This document shows positions 1 through 8,185 of a stretch of DNA of 53,892 bases, piece by piece. How positions within the stretch are numbered: position 1 is the stretch's first letter; every line of letters starts with the position of its first letter. A program made the translations under genes and the position numbers. Origin of the DNA: Candidatus Rokuibacteriota bacterium (GTDB taxonomy: Bacteria; Methylomirabilota; Methylomirabilia; Rokubacteriales; CSP1-6); assembly GCA_016184365.1 (NCBI GenBank), contig JACPCW010000131.1, forward strand, positions 1 to 53,892, written 5' to 3'. The notes beneath the pieces were generated by a model. It was not told the DNA's origin, ran no database searches, and worked only from the letters and a program-made list of their open reading frames with translations.

Positions 1-2
1 GT

Positions 3-104
3 TCCAAGCTTCTCGGCGAGCGGACGATCAACTCGCGGAAGGCCGGAGCGGTCCCCAGCCCGGCGCTCGGCTTCGGCGGCTCACGCGTGATCGTTCATGG
101 ATAG
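3..104 (+). CDS. C-terminal fragment of an unidentified protein (5' end outside window)
   Basis: An open frame enters from the left edge and stops at TAG 102-104, giving 33 residues ending in SRVIVHG. Nearly every third codon position is G or C, as in the real genes here, and the other frames lack this bias. The fragment is too short to assign to a family. It is convergent with the class II aldolase gene that ends at 111. It could also be chance open frame in GC-rich DNA. Confidence 0.35.
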   Translation, partial: SKLLGERTINSRKAGAVPSPALGFGGSRVIVHG

Positions 105-110
105 TCCGGG

Positions 111-845
111 CTACGCGGGGCGCTCGCCGCCTTCCGCTCGGCGGGCGTCGTCGCGCGACGGGTAGATGACGCTTTCGGCGTAGCGATACATCCAGTCGAC
201 GGCGTCGGGCGCGAGGTAGTGGACGTCGTGGCCGCGGAGCGCCGCGAGCTGCTCGGCGAGGATGACGCGGCGCACCTCGGAGGCGAGCGTGTTGAGCCGG
301 TGGAACGCCTCGGACACGGTGCGCCCGAGCGTGGTGACGCCGTGGTTCTCCATCAGGATCGAGTTCGTGCCCAGGATGAAGCCGGCGATCGGGCCGACGT
401 CGTTCTCCACGTCGAGGTGTGACGGCACGACGTACGGCGGCTTGGCCATCACGTACGGGAACTCGAGCGACAGCGGCCGCAGCTCCTTCACGAGCCCCGA
501 CGCGAACAGGGCGATCGTCTCGTCGTGATGCGCGTGGATGACCGCGTGGATGTCGGACCGCAGTCGCAGGATCTCGCGATTCAGGTTGTGGCCGACGCTC
601 GTCGGCACCGTGCCGTGCAGCAGCCGCGGCGTCGGCACGTCGGTGATGACGACGTTGTCGACGGTCATCTCCTCCAGCGACACCTCGGCGTGCTTCGTGT
701 ACACGATGCCGTGCTCGAAGTCGCGGTGCGGGACGCGGATGGCGATGTTGCCGAGCGAGTTGTGGACGTAGCCGCGCGCGACGACCATGCGGGCATAGCG
801 CACGAGCTGCTCGGCGACGGCGACGTCGAACTGCAGGCTGCGCAT
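111..845 (-). CDS. Class II aldolase/adducin family protein
   Basis: This 244-residue protein belongs to the zinc-dependent class II aldolase/adducin fold (fuculose-phosphate aldolase, ribulose-phosphate epimerase and decarboxylase relatives). The N-terminal NSLGNIAIRV region corresponds to the substrate-phosphate or glycine-rich loop. IHAHHDETIA carries the His pair that normally binds zinc, and MENHGVTTLG carries the third His. KHAEVSLEEM follows the family pattern before the metal site. ATG at 845 overlaps the stop of the upstream TPR gene as TGATG, so the two are translationally coupled. The substrate cannot be read from sequence. As the last gene of the hyuA-CBS-hyuB-TPR operon, it may process a carbonyl product of ring opening, but that is inference. 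Confidence 0.85.
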   Translation of the reverse strand: MRSLQFDVAVAEQLVRYARMVVARGYVHNSLGNIAIRVPHRDFEHGIVYTKHAEVSLEEMTVDNVVITDVPTPRLLHGTVPTSVGHNLNREILRLRSDIHAVIHAHHDETIALFASGLVKELRPLSLEFPYVMAKPPYVVPSHLDVENDVGPIAGFILGTNSILMENHGVTTLGRTVSEAFHRLNTLASEVRRVILAEQLAALRGHDVHYLAPDAVDWMYRYAESVIYPSRDDARRAEGGERPA

Positions 846-1966
846 CAGCGCCCGGTCTCGCCCTTGAGGCGTTCGACGAGCTGGCACGCGGCCGCGTGGT
901 GGAGACGGCACGCGTGCTCGGCGTCCTCGAGCGCGCCGTACGGATCCTTCTTGGCCAGCCGCGCGCGCGCCCGGCCGTTCCACGCATCGCGGTTGTCCGG
1001 ATCCTTCTCGATGAAGCGGGTCCACATGTCGATGACGCCGTCGAAGTCCTGCGCGGCGCTGAGCGCCTTGTCGAGATCCCAGTACGCGACGAGGAACGTC
1101 GGATCGATGTCGATCGCCTGGCGGAATTCCCCGACGGCGTCGTTCCGCCGCCCCGCGCGCTGATACGCGAGCCCGCGCTGATGCGCTTCCCGCGCGGCCA
1201 CGCGGTCCGCCCGCGGCACCGCCCCCGGCTCCGCGGGCGGCGGCGCCGCCGCGACGACCGGTGGCGGCGCCGCGGCCGGTGGCGGCGTTTCCAGGTCGGG
1301 ATCGCCTTCGATCCACGTCCAGCCGAACCGGCCGGGACGCGTGCGGACGACGACGTACGTCTGGCGGGGCTGGATGCGCTCGAACGCCGAGCCCGGCAGC
1401 TCGAAGTCGAGCACGACGTCGCCGGCCCACCACGACGCGGCGCGTACGGCCGTCGTCGCGCCGTTCCGGGTTTCGACGCGCGCCTTGTCGACGACGAGCG
1501 CGCGATTGACCGTCTGCGGCCCGCGGTCGAGCTTCACGTTGAGAAACGCGAGCACGCCGACGGCCGCGGCCGAGCATCCGATCGCCGCGAACACGACGAT
1601 CGCCACACGCCCCAGGAAATCGGCGTTCGTGCGCGGCTCGCCGTAGCGCTGGAGGTAGCGGAACACCAGCACGGCCCAGCCCGCGGCGGCGAGGAAGCCG
1701 ATCGCGACGCCGAGCCGATAGGGCATCGGCGCGAGCATGTCGATCTGGTTGGCGATCAGCAGGATGACGATGCCGACGAGGGCGAGCGCCGCCGTGATCG
1801 CGGCGGCGACGCCCTCGACCGGCGGCCGAGGCGGAAGCTCGCGGCGCCGCCGCGGCGACCCCGGCTCCGTCGGGCCCCGGGGTCCGCGCGGCTGCGCTTG
1901 CGGCTGCGCCTTCGCGGCGCGTTTTCGCTCGAGCTCGCGCTTGAGTTCTTCGTAATCGAGCGGCAT
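845..1966 (-). CDS. Membrane protein with C-terminal TPR repeats
   Basis: A 373-residue protein. The first ~45 residues are charged and rich in Arg, Pro and Gln. Three hydrophobic segments follow (about residues 50-70, 78-98 and 115-138), then a soluble domain, an Ala/Pro linker around residues 220-245, and tetratricopeptide-like helices from about 250 (QRGLAYQRAGRRNDAVGEF and later copies). TPRs are protein-binding scaffolds, and I see no catalytic motif. ATG at 1966 overlaps the hyuB stop as TAATG, and its own TGA overlaps the next ATG, so it lies inside the operon. A role in organising the neighbouring enzymes at the membrane is speculation. I do not recognise a named family. Confidence 0.75.
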   Translation of the reverse strand: MPLDYEELKRELERKRAAKAQPQAQPRGPRGPTEPGSPRRRRELPPRPPVEGVAAAITAALALVGIVILLIANQIDMLAPMPYRLGVAIGFLAAAGWAVLVFRYLQRYGEPRTNADFLGRVAIVVFAAIGCSAAAVGVLAFLNVKLDRGPQTVNRALVVDKARVETRNGATTAVRAASWWAGDVVLDFELPGSAFERIQPRQTYVVVRTRPGRFGWTWIEGDPDLETPPPAAAPPPVVAAAPPPAEPGAVPRADRVAAREAHQRGLAYQRAGRRNDAVGEFRQAIDIDPTFLVAYWDLDKALSAAQDFDGVIDMWTRFIEKDPDNRDAWNGRARARLAKKDPYGALEDAEHACRLHHAAACQLVERLKGETGR

Positions 1967-3618
1967 TACCGTCCGTACTCGCGAGTCACCGCCGCGGGTG
2001 TCACTTTCCCTTCGCGGAGGTCGCGCTCGATCAGGGCGGGGTCGCGCTCGCGCGGCTCGCCGTAGCCGCCGCCGCCCTGCGTCGTCATGCGGAAGACGTC
2101 GCCGCGCCGCAGCGGATGGTTCGAGACCTTCGACGGCAGGCGCGTGGACCGTCCGCCGGACTCGACCGACAGGTCCGCGCAGGCGCCGGGACGGCCACCG
2201 AACAGCCCGAACGCCGGGATCTTGCAATGATCGAACTGGGTGTAGAGCGCGCCGCGCTCGTCGAGGAGCTCGATGTCGCGCGCGGCGCCGAGTCCGCCGC
2301 GAAACGCCCCGGCGCCGCCGGAGTCCGGCACGAGCTCGTACTGCGTGAAGCGGAGGGGGTACACGGCTTCCACCATCTCGATCGGGGTGTTCGCCAGATT
2401 GTGAACGCCCTGCGAGTAACAGTCGAGCCCATCCTTGCCGGCGCGCGCGCCCCAGCCGCCGACCTCGATGTCGACGAAGATCCAGCGCTGGCCGCCGGCG
2501 CCGTGATCGCCCGACAGCACGTGCACGTTCGACATGCCGTAGTACGCCGCCGTGACGCGCCCGGGCAGCGCAGACGCGAAGGCCGCGAAGAGCGCGTTGG
2601 TGATCGTGTGCGTGATCGCCATGCGCCCGACGACGGGCGACGGCAGCTCCGCGTTCACGACGGTGCCGGACGGCGCGATCACGCGGATCGGCTCGTAGCA
2701 GCCGAAGTTCGCGGGAATCGTCGGGTCCGCGACCGCCATGACGACGTAGTACGTCGCGGACTCCGTGGACGAGATCGTCGCGTTGATGGGGCTCGGGCGC
2801 TGGCGTGACGAGCCGGTGAAGTCGACGGTGACCTCGCCGTCGCCGACGGTGACCGCCACGGCGACGCGCACCGGCTCGTCGCTGACGCCGTCGTCGTCGA
2901 GACACGCTTCGGCCGCGTACGTGCCCCGCGGCATCGCGGCGAGACAGGCGCGCATCCGCCGCTCGGACGTCGCCACCGTCTCGTCGGAATATTCCCGGAA
3001 CGCCGGCGCGCCGTAACGCTGGACGATGTCGCGCACCGACGCCGCGCCGACCTCGAGCGCCGCCGTCTGCGCGCGCAGGTCGCCGAGCGTCTTGTCCGGC
3101 TGGCGGATGTTCGCCGCGATCAGCGCGAGCAGCCGGTCGTTCATGCGACCGTTCTCGGCGAGCTTGATCGGGGGCAGCCGGAGCCCCTCCTGGTAGATCT
3201 CGGTCGCATCGGCGGCGTAGCTGCCGGGCCGCATCCCGCCGACGTCCAGGTGATGGCCGAGCGTGCCGCAGATGGCGACGAGCGCATCGTCGACGAAGAC
3301 GGGCATGAACGTCTGCACGTCGGGCAGGTGCTGCCCGCCCGAGTACGGATCGTTCATCACCACGATGTCGCCGGGCCGCCACGTGTCGATCGTCACGAGC
3401 GCGGTGCGCAGCGAGCGCGACATGGAGTTCAGATGGATCGGGATGCGGCACGCCTGCGCGACGATGCGGCCGGCCGGATCGAAGATCGCCGTGGAGTAGT
3501 CGAGCATCTCGCGGATGATCGTGGAGAACGACGTCCGCCAGATGATCGCGGACATCTGCTCGGCGACGGCGACGAGCCCGTTGCGAAACACTTCGAACGT
3601 GATCGGGTCGACTCCCAC
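1966..3618 (-). CDS. hyuB: Hydantoinase/5-oxoprolinase subunit B (HyuB family)
   Basis: A 550-residue protein close to the usual HyuB length. It opens with DPITFEVFRNGLVAVAEQM, a family hallmark, and has the VMNDPYSGGQHLPD segment typical of HyuB/acetone carboxylase beta proteins. The family pairs with HyuA for ATP-dependent opening of hydantoin or 5-oxoproline rings, and some members are acetone or acetophenone carboxylases. The start is GTG at 3618; no strong Shine-Dalgarno is visible, and the CBS gene ends 10 bp upstream. HyuA lies just beyond that gene, so both subunits are probably made from one transcript. The substrate is not determinable here. Nearby D-amino-acid dehydrogenase and dipeptidase genes fit an amino-acid-derived substrate. 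Confidence 0.92.
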   Translation of the reverse strand: MGVDPITFEVFRNGLVAVAEQMSAIIWRTSFSTIIREMLDYSTAIFDPAGRIVAQACRIPIHLNSMSRSLRTALVTIDTWRPGDIVVMNDPYSGGQHLPDVQTFMPVFVDDALVAICGTLGHHLDVGGMRPGSYAADATEIYQEGLRLPPIKLAENGRMNDRLLALIAANIRQPDKTLGDLRAQTAALEVGAASVRDIVQRYGAPAFREYSDETVATSERRMRACLAAMPRGTYAAEACLDDDGVSDEPVRVAVAVTVGDGEVTVDFTGSSRQRPSPINATISSTESATYYVVMAVADPTIPANFGCYEPIRVIAPSGTVVNAELPSPVVGRMAITHTITNALFAAFASALPGRVTAAYYGMSNVHVLSGDHGAGGQRWIFVDIEVGGWGARAGKDGLDCYSQGVHNLANTPIEMVEAVYPLRFTQYELVPDSGGAGAFRGGLGAARDIELLDERGALYTQFDHCKIPAFGLFGGRPGACADLSVESGGRSTRLPSKVSNHPLRRGDVFRMTTQGGGGYGEPRERDPALIERDLREGKVTPAAVTREYGR

Positions 3619-3628
3619 CAGGGCGCCT

Positions 3629-4063
3629 TCAGTGCCGCGCGATGAACGCTTCCCGGAGGATGTTGGCCTCGGTCTCCAGATCCTCCAGGCGATGCTTCAC
3701 GACGTCGCCGATGCTCACGATGCCACGGACGACGCCGCCCTCGGTGACCGGCAGGTGCCGCGCGCGGTGCTGGGTCATCTCGGCCATGAGCCGCGTCACG
3801 CTGTCCTCCGGCGTGCACGTCACCACCCGGCGCGCCATCACGTCGCCGACGCGCAGGTCGACGATGCGCGCGCCGTAGAGCGCGAGCCCGTTCACGATGT
3901 CGCGCTCGGACAGCAATCCGAGCATCGTCCGGCCGTCTTCGCTGACCACGAGCGCACCGATGCCTTTCCCCACGAGCTCGCGCGCGGCGGCGGCGATCCT
4001 GACGTCCGGCCGAACCGTGACGACGTCCGTTCCCTTGCGCTTGAGGATCGATGCGACCTTCAT
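3629..4063 (-). CDS. CBS-domain pair protein
   Basis: A 144-residue protein made almost only of two CBS domains (about residues 5-60 and 72-130). It has the recurring signatures GALVVSEDGRTMLGLLSERD and HLPVTEGGVVRGIVSIGD. CBS pairs bind adenosine nucleotides or S-adenosylmethionine and act as energy sensors, either fused to enzymes or as free small proteins. The start ATG at 4063 is preceded by GGAGG. It sits between hyuA (41 bp upstream) and hyuB (10 bp downstream). Because the partner reaction is ATP-dependent, nucleotide-responsive control of the hydantoinase is possible, but that is inference. Free CBS pairs are common in this type of genome, so the placement may be incidental. Confidence 0.9.
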   Translation of the reverse strand: MKVASILKRKGTDVVTVRPDVRIAAAARELVGKGIGALVVSEDGRTMLGLLSERDIVNGLALYGARIVDLRVGDVMARRVVTCTPEDSVTRLMAEMTQHRARHLPVTEGGVVRGIVSIGDVVKHRLEDLETEANILREAFIARH

Positions 4064-4104
4064 GATGTAACCTCCAGGCAGCCGAGGACCGGCTACCAGC
4101 GATT

Positions 4105-6165
4105 CTACGCCGGTGTGTGGCCGCCGACGGCGACGAGGAGATTGCCCCAGCCGTCGGCGATGACGACCTGTCCGGGGTGGACGACCGTCGTCGAGTCCAT
4201 CTGTTCGACGATCGCGGGGCCGGCAAACCGCGCGCCGGGGCCGAGGTCGCGGCGGTCGAACACCCGACAGTCGGCGAAGCCGTCGAGCTCGTCGAAGAAG
4301 ACGGGCCGGCGCGTCACGGGCTTGGGTGCGGTCGTCGTCGCGGGTCGTTCGCGCAGCGCCGGCGGCACGACGGGCGCGATGGCCGCGACGCGCACGCTGA
4401 CGATTTCCACGGGATCGCGCGCGGCGGAGTGCGCGAACAGGCGCTGGTGCTCGGCGTGGAAGCGCTGCGTGACGTCCGCGAGCCGCGCGGCGTCGAGCGG
4501 TCCGGCGGGCATCGGCACGTGGACTTCGTACGCCTGACCGACGTACCGGAGATCCGCGCTGCGCTGGAGCACGCGGCGGTCCGCGGCGACGCCGTCTTCG
4601 GCGAGGAGCTCGTGACCGACGCGCTCGAGGTCGGCGAAGAGCGCCTCGACGCGCGCCGGCGGGACGTCGTCGGTGCGCGCGAGGAAGCTCTGCACGAGAT
4701 CGTGGCGGATGTCGGCGACGAGCAGGCCGAGCGCGGAGAACACGCCCGGCGTTTCCGGCACCAGGACCCACGGGAAGCCGACCGGCGCGGCGAGCGCCGC
4801 GGCGTGGAGCGGGCCGGCGCCGCCGAAGGCGACCAGCGTGAAGTCCCGCGGATCGTAGCCGCGCTCCGCGGAGCTGACGCGCAGCGCGCGCTCCATGTTC
4901 GCATTCGCGATGCGCACGATGCCCCACGCGGCGCGCACGGGATCGAGACCGAGCGGATGGGCGACGCGCTCCGTGATCGCCGCGAGCGCGCGGTCGCGGT
5001 CGAGACGCATCTCGCCGCCGAGGAACCGATCGGGCGCGAGCCGGCCGAGCACGAGATTCGCGTCGGTCACCGTCGGCTCCGTGCCGCCGCGGCCGTACGC
5101 GGCGGGCCCGGGGTCCGCGCCGGCGCTGCGCGGCCCGACGTGCAGCCCGTCGCCGGCGTCGAGCCATGCGATCGACCCGCCACCGGCGCCGATCGTGTGC
5201 ACGTCGAGCATCGGCAGCTTGACGGGGTGACCGCCGATGCCGCCTTCGGTCGTCATGCGCGGCACACCGCGATAGACGAGCGAGATGTCCGTGCTCGTGC
5301 CGCCCATGTCGAAGCCGAGCACGTTGTCGCGTCCGGTGAGGCGTCCGATGAACTGGCAGGCCAGCACGCCCGCGGCCGGCCCGGAATACACGAGATGCGC
5401 GGGCGCCTGGCGCGCGGCGCCGACCGTCATCGATCCGCCGTTCGACTGCATCAGCAAGACCTGGGTCTTCGGCAACACGGGCGCGAGGCGCTCGCGGAGC
5501 GCGTCGAGATACCGCGCGACCACGGGCATCGCCGCGGCGTTCAGCGCGACGGTGCTCGTCCGCTCGAACTCGCGGATCTCGCGGCACACGTCGGAGGACG
5601 CCGCCACGAGCACGCCCGGCAATGCCGCCGTCACGGCGCGCTTCATCGCCGTTTCGTTGGCCGGATTCGCGTACGCGTGCAGGAAGCTGATCGCGACCGC
5701 CTGCGCGCCCGACGCGCGGATGGCGTCGAGGATCTCGCGCGCGCCGTCGGCGTCGAGCGGCACCAGGAGGGCGCCGTCCGCCGCGGTGCGTTCGCGAACG
5801 CCGAAGCGGCGCTCACGCGGCACGAGCGGCCGCGGCTTGTCCTGCATGAGGTCGTACATGTCCGGCCGGAGATGCCGGCCGATCTCCAGCACGTCGCGAA
5901 ACCCGGCGGTCGTGACGAGCGCCGTCGCCGGAAGCGTGTCTTCGAGCACCGCGTTGGTGACGATCGTCGTCCCGTGCGAGAGCATCGCGACGTGCTCCGC
6001 GCTCGCGCCGGCGCGCTCGAGCGCGCGGCGCACGGCGGCGACGAGCGCGGCCGCGGGATCGGCCGGCACGCTCGGCACTTTCGCGACGGTGAGCGTGCCC
6101 GCATCGTCGTCGATCAGGACGATGTCGGTGAACGTGCCGCCGATGTCGACGCCGAGCCGGATCAC
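4105..6165 (-). CDS. hyuA: Hydantoinase/5-oxoprolinase subunit A (HyuA family)
   Basis: A 686-residue protein with the actin-like ATPase fold of HyuA. The N-terminal phosphate loop is GVDIGGTFTDIVLID, SHGTTIVTNAVLE follows near residue 75, and a second phosphate loop, GFDMGGTSTDISLV, lies near residue 290. It provides the ATP-binding half of ATP-dependent hydantoinase or oxoprolinase, and some family members are acetone carboxylase subunits. I place the start at GTG 6165, directly before IRLGVDIGGT; the longer frame back to 6315 adds Arg-rich residues unlike the family. It is the first gene of the minus-strand operon that runs to 111 and is divergent from the Uma2 gene, with about 125 bp between for promoters. 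Confidence 0.92.
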   Translation of the reverse strand: MIRLGVDIGGTFTDIVLIDDDAGTLTVAKVPSVPADPAAALVAAVRRALERAGASAEHVAMLSHGTTIVTNAVLEDTLPATALVTTAGFRDVLEIGRHLRPDMYDLMQDKPRPLVPRERRFGVRERTAADGALLVPLDADGAREILDAIRASGAQAVAISFLHAYANPANETAMKRAVTAALPGVLVAASSDVCREIREFERTSTVALNAAAMPVVARYLDALRERLAPVLPKTQVLLMQSNGGSMTVGAARQAPAHLVYSGPAAGVLACQFIGRLTGRDNVLGFDMGGTSTDISLVYRGVPRMTTEGGIGGHPVKLPMLDVHTIGAGGGSIAWLDAGDGLHVGPRSAGADPGPAAYGRGGTEPTVTDANLVLGRLAPDRFLGGEMRLDRDRALAAITERVAHPLGLDPVRAAWGIVRIANANMERALRVSSAERGYDPRDFTLVAFGGAGPLHAAALAAPVGFPWVLVPETPGVFSALGLLVADIRHDLVQSFLARTDDVPPARVEALFADLERVGHELLAEDGVAADRRVLQRSADLRYVGQAYEVHVPMPAGPLDAARLADVTQRFHAEHQRLFAHSAARDPVEIVSVRVAAIAPVVPPALRERPATTTAPKPVTRRPVFFDELDGFADCRVFDRRDLGPGARFAGPAIVEQMDSTTVVHPGQVVIADGWGNLLVAVGGHTPA

Positions 6166-6234
6166 GGATGTTCTGCCGGGCCGAAGCGCATGAAGACCGT
6201 CAGCATAGCGCAGCGTCCGCCGTCCACGGCTTGA

Positions 6235-6240
6235 TACACT
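6235..6240 (+). promoter_or_regulatory. Candidate -10 box for the Uma2 gene
   Basis: TACACT matches five of the six bases of TATAAT and lies 49 nt before the Uma2 ATG, in the gap between divergent genes. No convincing -35 box is visible at 17 nt. Weak prediction. Confidence 0.3.
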
Positions 6241-6289
6241 CGTCGCGACGCGAGGCGCGTGGAATCCTGCGCGCCGGGGATGGCCGGCG

Positions 6290-6838
6290 ATGGCGACAGA
6301 CCTGAAACACCGCAAGCTCGGGTACGCGGACTACGAGCGCATCCCGCCGGACGGGAAGCGCCATGAGATTCTCGACGGCGAGCTCTACGTGACGCCGGCG
6401 CCGGCACCGCTTCACCAGCGGCTCTCCAAGCGCCTGCAGCGCCAGCTCGAGGCGTACTTCGAGTCGCGCGGCCTCGCCGAAGTCTTCAACGCGCCGGTCG
6501 ACCTGATCCTCGGCGAGCACGACATCGTGCAACCCGATCTGCTCGGCGTCGCCGATCCGGCCCAGGTCACGAGCCGCGCGATCGAGAAGGCGCCGCTCCT
6601 CGTCGTCGAGGTGCTCTCGCCGTCGACGCGCGCGCTCGATCGCGCGGTGAAGATGCGGCGATATGCCGAGCTCGGCATCCGCCACTACTGGATCCTCGAT
6701 CCGGAGATCGTGCGGCTCGAATGCCTGCGTCTCGACGCCGGCGTCTATCGCGCCGTCGCCGAGGCCTCCGCGCCCGATCAGCTCCGCCTTCCGGAGTGGC
6801 CAGAGCTCGTGATCGACCTGGCCGCGCTCTCGCGCTAG
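6290..6838 (+). CDS. Uma2 family endonuclease (PD-(D/E)XK superfamily)
   Basis: A 182-residue protein of the Uma2/DUF820 family, the usual length. The family is a restriction-endonuclease-like fold that is very abundant in cyanobacteria and soil bacteria. Visible signatures are RHEILDGELYV near the N terminus, VQPDLLGV (the PD part of the active site), LLVVEVLSPST (acidic residue of the core strand), and KMRRYAELGIRHYWILDPE, which holds the conserved Lys and the YWI(L)DP strand. The biological role of the family is unsettled; members are often scattered singletons and may be linked to mobile elements. Here it stands alone between divergent hyuA and a convergent oxidoreductase gene, and is followed ten bases later by copy 1 of the two-hairpin repeat. 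Confidence 0.9.
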   Translation: MATDLKHRKLGYADYERIPPDGKRHEILDGELYVTPAPAPLHQRLSKRLQRQLEAYFESRGLAEVFNAPVDLILGEHDIVQPDLLGVADPAQVTSRAIEKAPLLVVEVLSPSTRALDRAVKMRRYAELGIRHYWILDPEIVRLECLRLDAGVYRAVAEASAPDQLRLPEWPELVIDLAALSR

Positions 6839-6847
6839 CGGCGAAAT

Positions 6848-6918
6848 CGAGGACCGCCACGGCTCCGCCGGGGCGGTTCCGAGCGCTGGGGGCCTGGGGG
6901 CCATTTCGGGGCCCCCAG
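6848..6918 (+). repeat. Two-hairpin intergenic repeat, copy 1
   Basis: It begins CGAGGA. Hairpin 1 is ACCGCC...GGCGGT with an inner CGGC-TCC-GCCG. The conserved spacer GAGCGCTGGGGG follows, then hairpin 2, CTGGGGGCC/GGCCCCCAG with loop ATTTCGG. It lies 10 nt after the Uma2 stop and before the end of the convergent gene at 6932. Other copies are at 11919, 24456, 46971 (minus) and 52653. Confidence 0.85.
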
Positions 6919-6931
6919 TTCCAACTAATGG

Positions 6932-8185
6932 TCACGCGAAGCGGTCCGGATCGAGCGGACCGAGATCGAGCAGCGGCTTCTCGCCGGCGATCGTCTGCGC
7001 GACGAGCTGGCCCGTCACGGGGCCGAGCGACAGGCCGATCATCGCGTGACCGGCCGCGACGACGAGGTTGTCCCAGCGGCGCGGCCGGCCGATGAGCGGC
7101 AGGCCGTCGGGCGTGCAGGGACGGAGCCCGCGCCACACCTCGAGGAGCTTCATCTCCTGCGGCAGCGTCAGGTAGTCGCGCGCGCCGCGCGTGATGGCGC
7201 CGACGCGCCGGCGATCGATCGAGAGATCGAGGCCGGCGAGCTCCAGCGTGCCGCCGAAGCGCAGCGTGTCGACGCGCTCGCCGCGCATCGGCGTCACGGC
7301 GAACCGTGATTCGACGAGCAGCATCGGCACACGTGGTCCGTTTGCCGGCTGCTCGTACGTGATGCTGTAACCCTTCGCGGCCTGAATCGGCAGATCGAGC
7401 GCGAGCCCTCTGGCGACGCCCGGCGACCAGGAGCCGGCGGCGAGCACGACGTCGTCGCACGGGATGTCGCCGCGCGTCGTCTCGACGGCTGCGATACGAC
7501 GGCCGGCCGTCGCGAAGCCGAGGACTTCGGTGCCGGTGCGTACCGTCACGCCCATCCGTTCGACGACGCGACCCAGGCCGATCACGAACCGGTCGGGCGT
7601 GACGTGCGCGTCGTCGGGAAAGTACACGCCGCCGGCGATGTCCGGTCGCAGCGCCGGCTCCACCGCGCGCGCGCCGTCGCCGTCCAGCACCGTCGCGGTG
7701 ATCCCGGCGTCACCGAGCACGCGCGCTTCGTGATGTCCGTCGGCGAGCGCCGCAGCGGTCCGATACACCATCAGCACACCGTCCTGACGAAATCCGGAGT
7801 CGACGGTGCCGCGCTCGGCGAGCTCCCTGAAGAGCCCGAGGCTCAGGTGCGACAGGTCGCGGATGACCGGCACGGCGCGGTGCAGATGCGCGTCGGTGCA
7901 GAAGCCGCGAAAGCGCCAGAGCCACCGCACGAGATCGCGATCGAGGCGCGGCCGGATGTAGAACGGGCTCTCCGGATCGCGCATCCATTTGATGCCGCGC
8001 CAGAGCACGCCGGGCGCGGCCAGCGGCACGCTGTGGCTCGGCACGATGAGCCCCGCGTTCCCGTACGAGCACCCGGAGGCGATGTCGCCCTTTTCGATGA
8101 TCGTGACCCGCGCGCCGCGCTCGGCGAGGTAGTACGCGGTGCAGACGCCGATGACCCCGCCGCCGACGATGACGATATGGCTCAT
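6932..8185 (-). CDS. FAD-dependent oxidoreductase, D-amino-acid dehydrogenase (DadA) type
   Basis: A 417-residue flavoprotein of the DAO superfamily. The N-terminal Rossmann motif is IVIVGGGVIGVCTAYYLAE (residues 4-22) followed by the acidic end IIEKGD. CSYGNAGLIVPSHSVPLAAPG is characteristic of DadA-type D-amino-acid dehydrogenases, and WRGLRPCTPDGLPLIG near residue 355 together with VAAGHAMIGLSLGPVTG near the C terminus close the FAD site. Such enzymes oxidise D-amino acids to 2-oxo acids and pass electrons to the respiratory chain. ATG at 8185 overlaps the dipeptidase stop as ATGA, so the two are co-translated. A D-amino acid released from a hydantoin or dipeptide would be a natural substrate, but this is inferred from context. 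Confidence 0.9.
   Translation of the reverse strand: MSHIVIVGGGVIGVCTAYYLAERGARVTIIEKGDIASGCSYGNAGLIVPSHSVPLAAPGVLWRGIKWMRDPESPFYIRPRLDRDLVRWLWRFRGFCTDAHLHRAVPVIRDLSHLSLGLFRELAERGTVDSGFRQDGVLMVYRTAAALADGHHEARVLGDAGITATVLDGDGARAVEPALRPDIAGGVYFPDDAHVTPDRFVIGLGRVVERMGVTVRTGTEVLGFATAGRRIAAVETTRGDIPCDDVVLAAGSWSPGVARGLALDLPIQAAKGYSITYEQPANGPRVPMLLVESRFAVTPMRGERVDTLRFGGTLELAGLDLSIDRRRVGAITRGARDYLTLPQEMKLLEVWRGLRPCTPDGLPLIGRPRRWDNLVVAAGHAMIGLSLGPVTGQLVAQTIAGEKPLLDLGPLDPDRFA

Noticed and set aside
28..987. Long Arg/Pro/Ala-rich frames overlapping real genes throughout the window
   Set aside because: High GC leaves the opposite and shifted frames open. Their composition is Arg/Ala/Pro-rich without motifs, and the overlapping gene has clear domains, so they are shadows.
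6846..6925. A GPRxGPQxPSARNRPGG-like peptide encoded on the opposite strand of the repeat copies
   Set aside because: The resemblance comes from the conserved DNA hairpins. The frame differs between copies and no shared start or ribosome-binding site exists.
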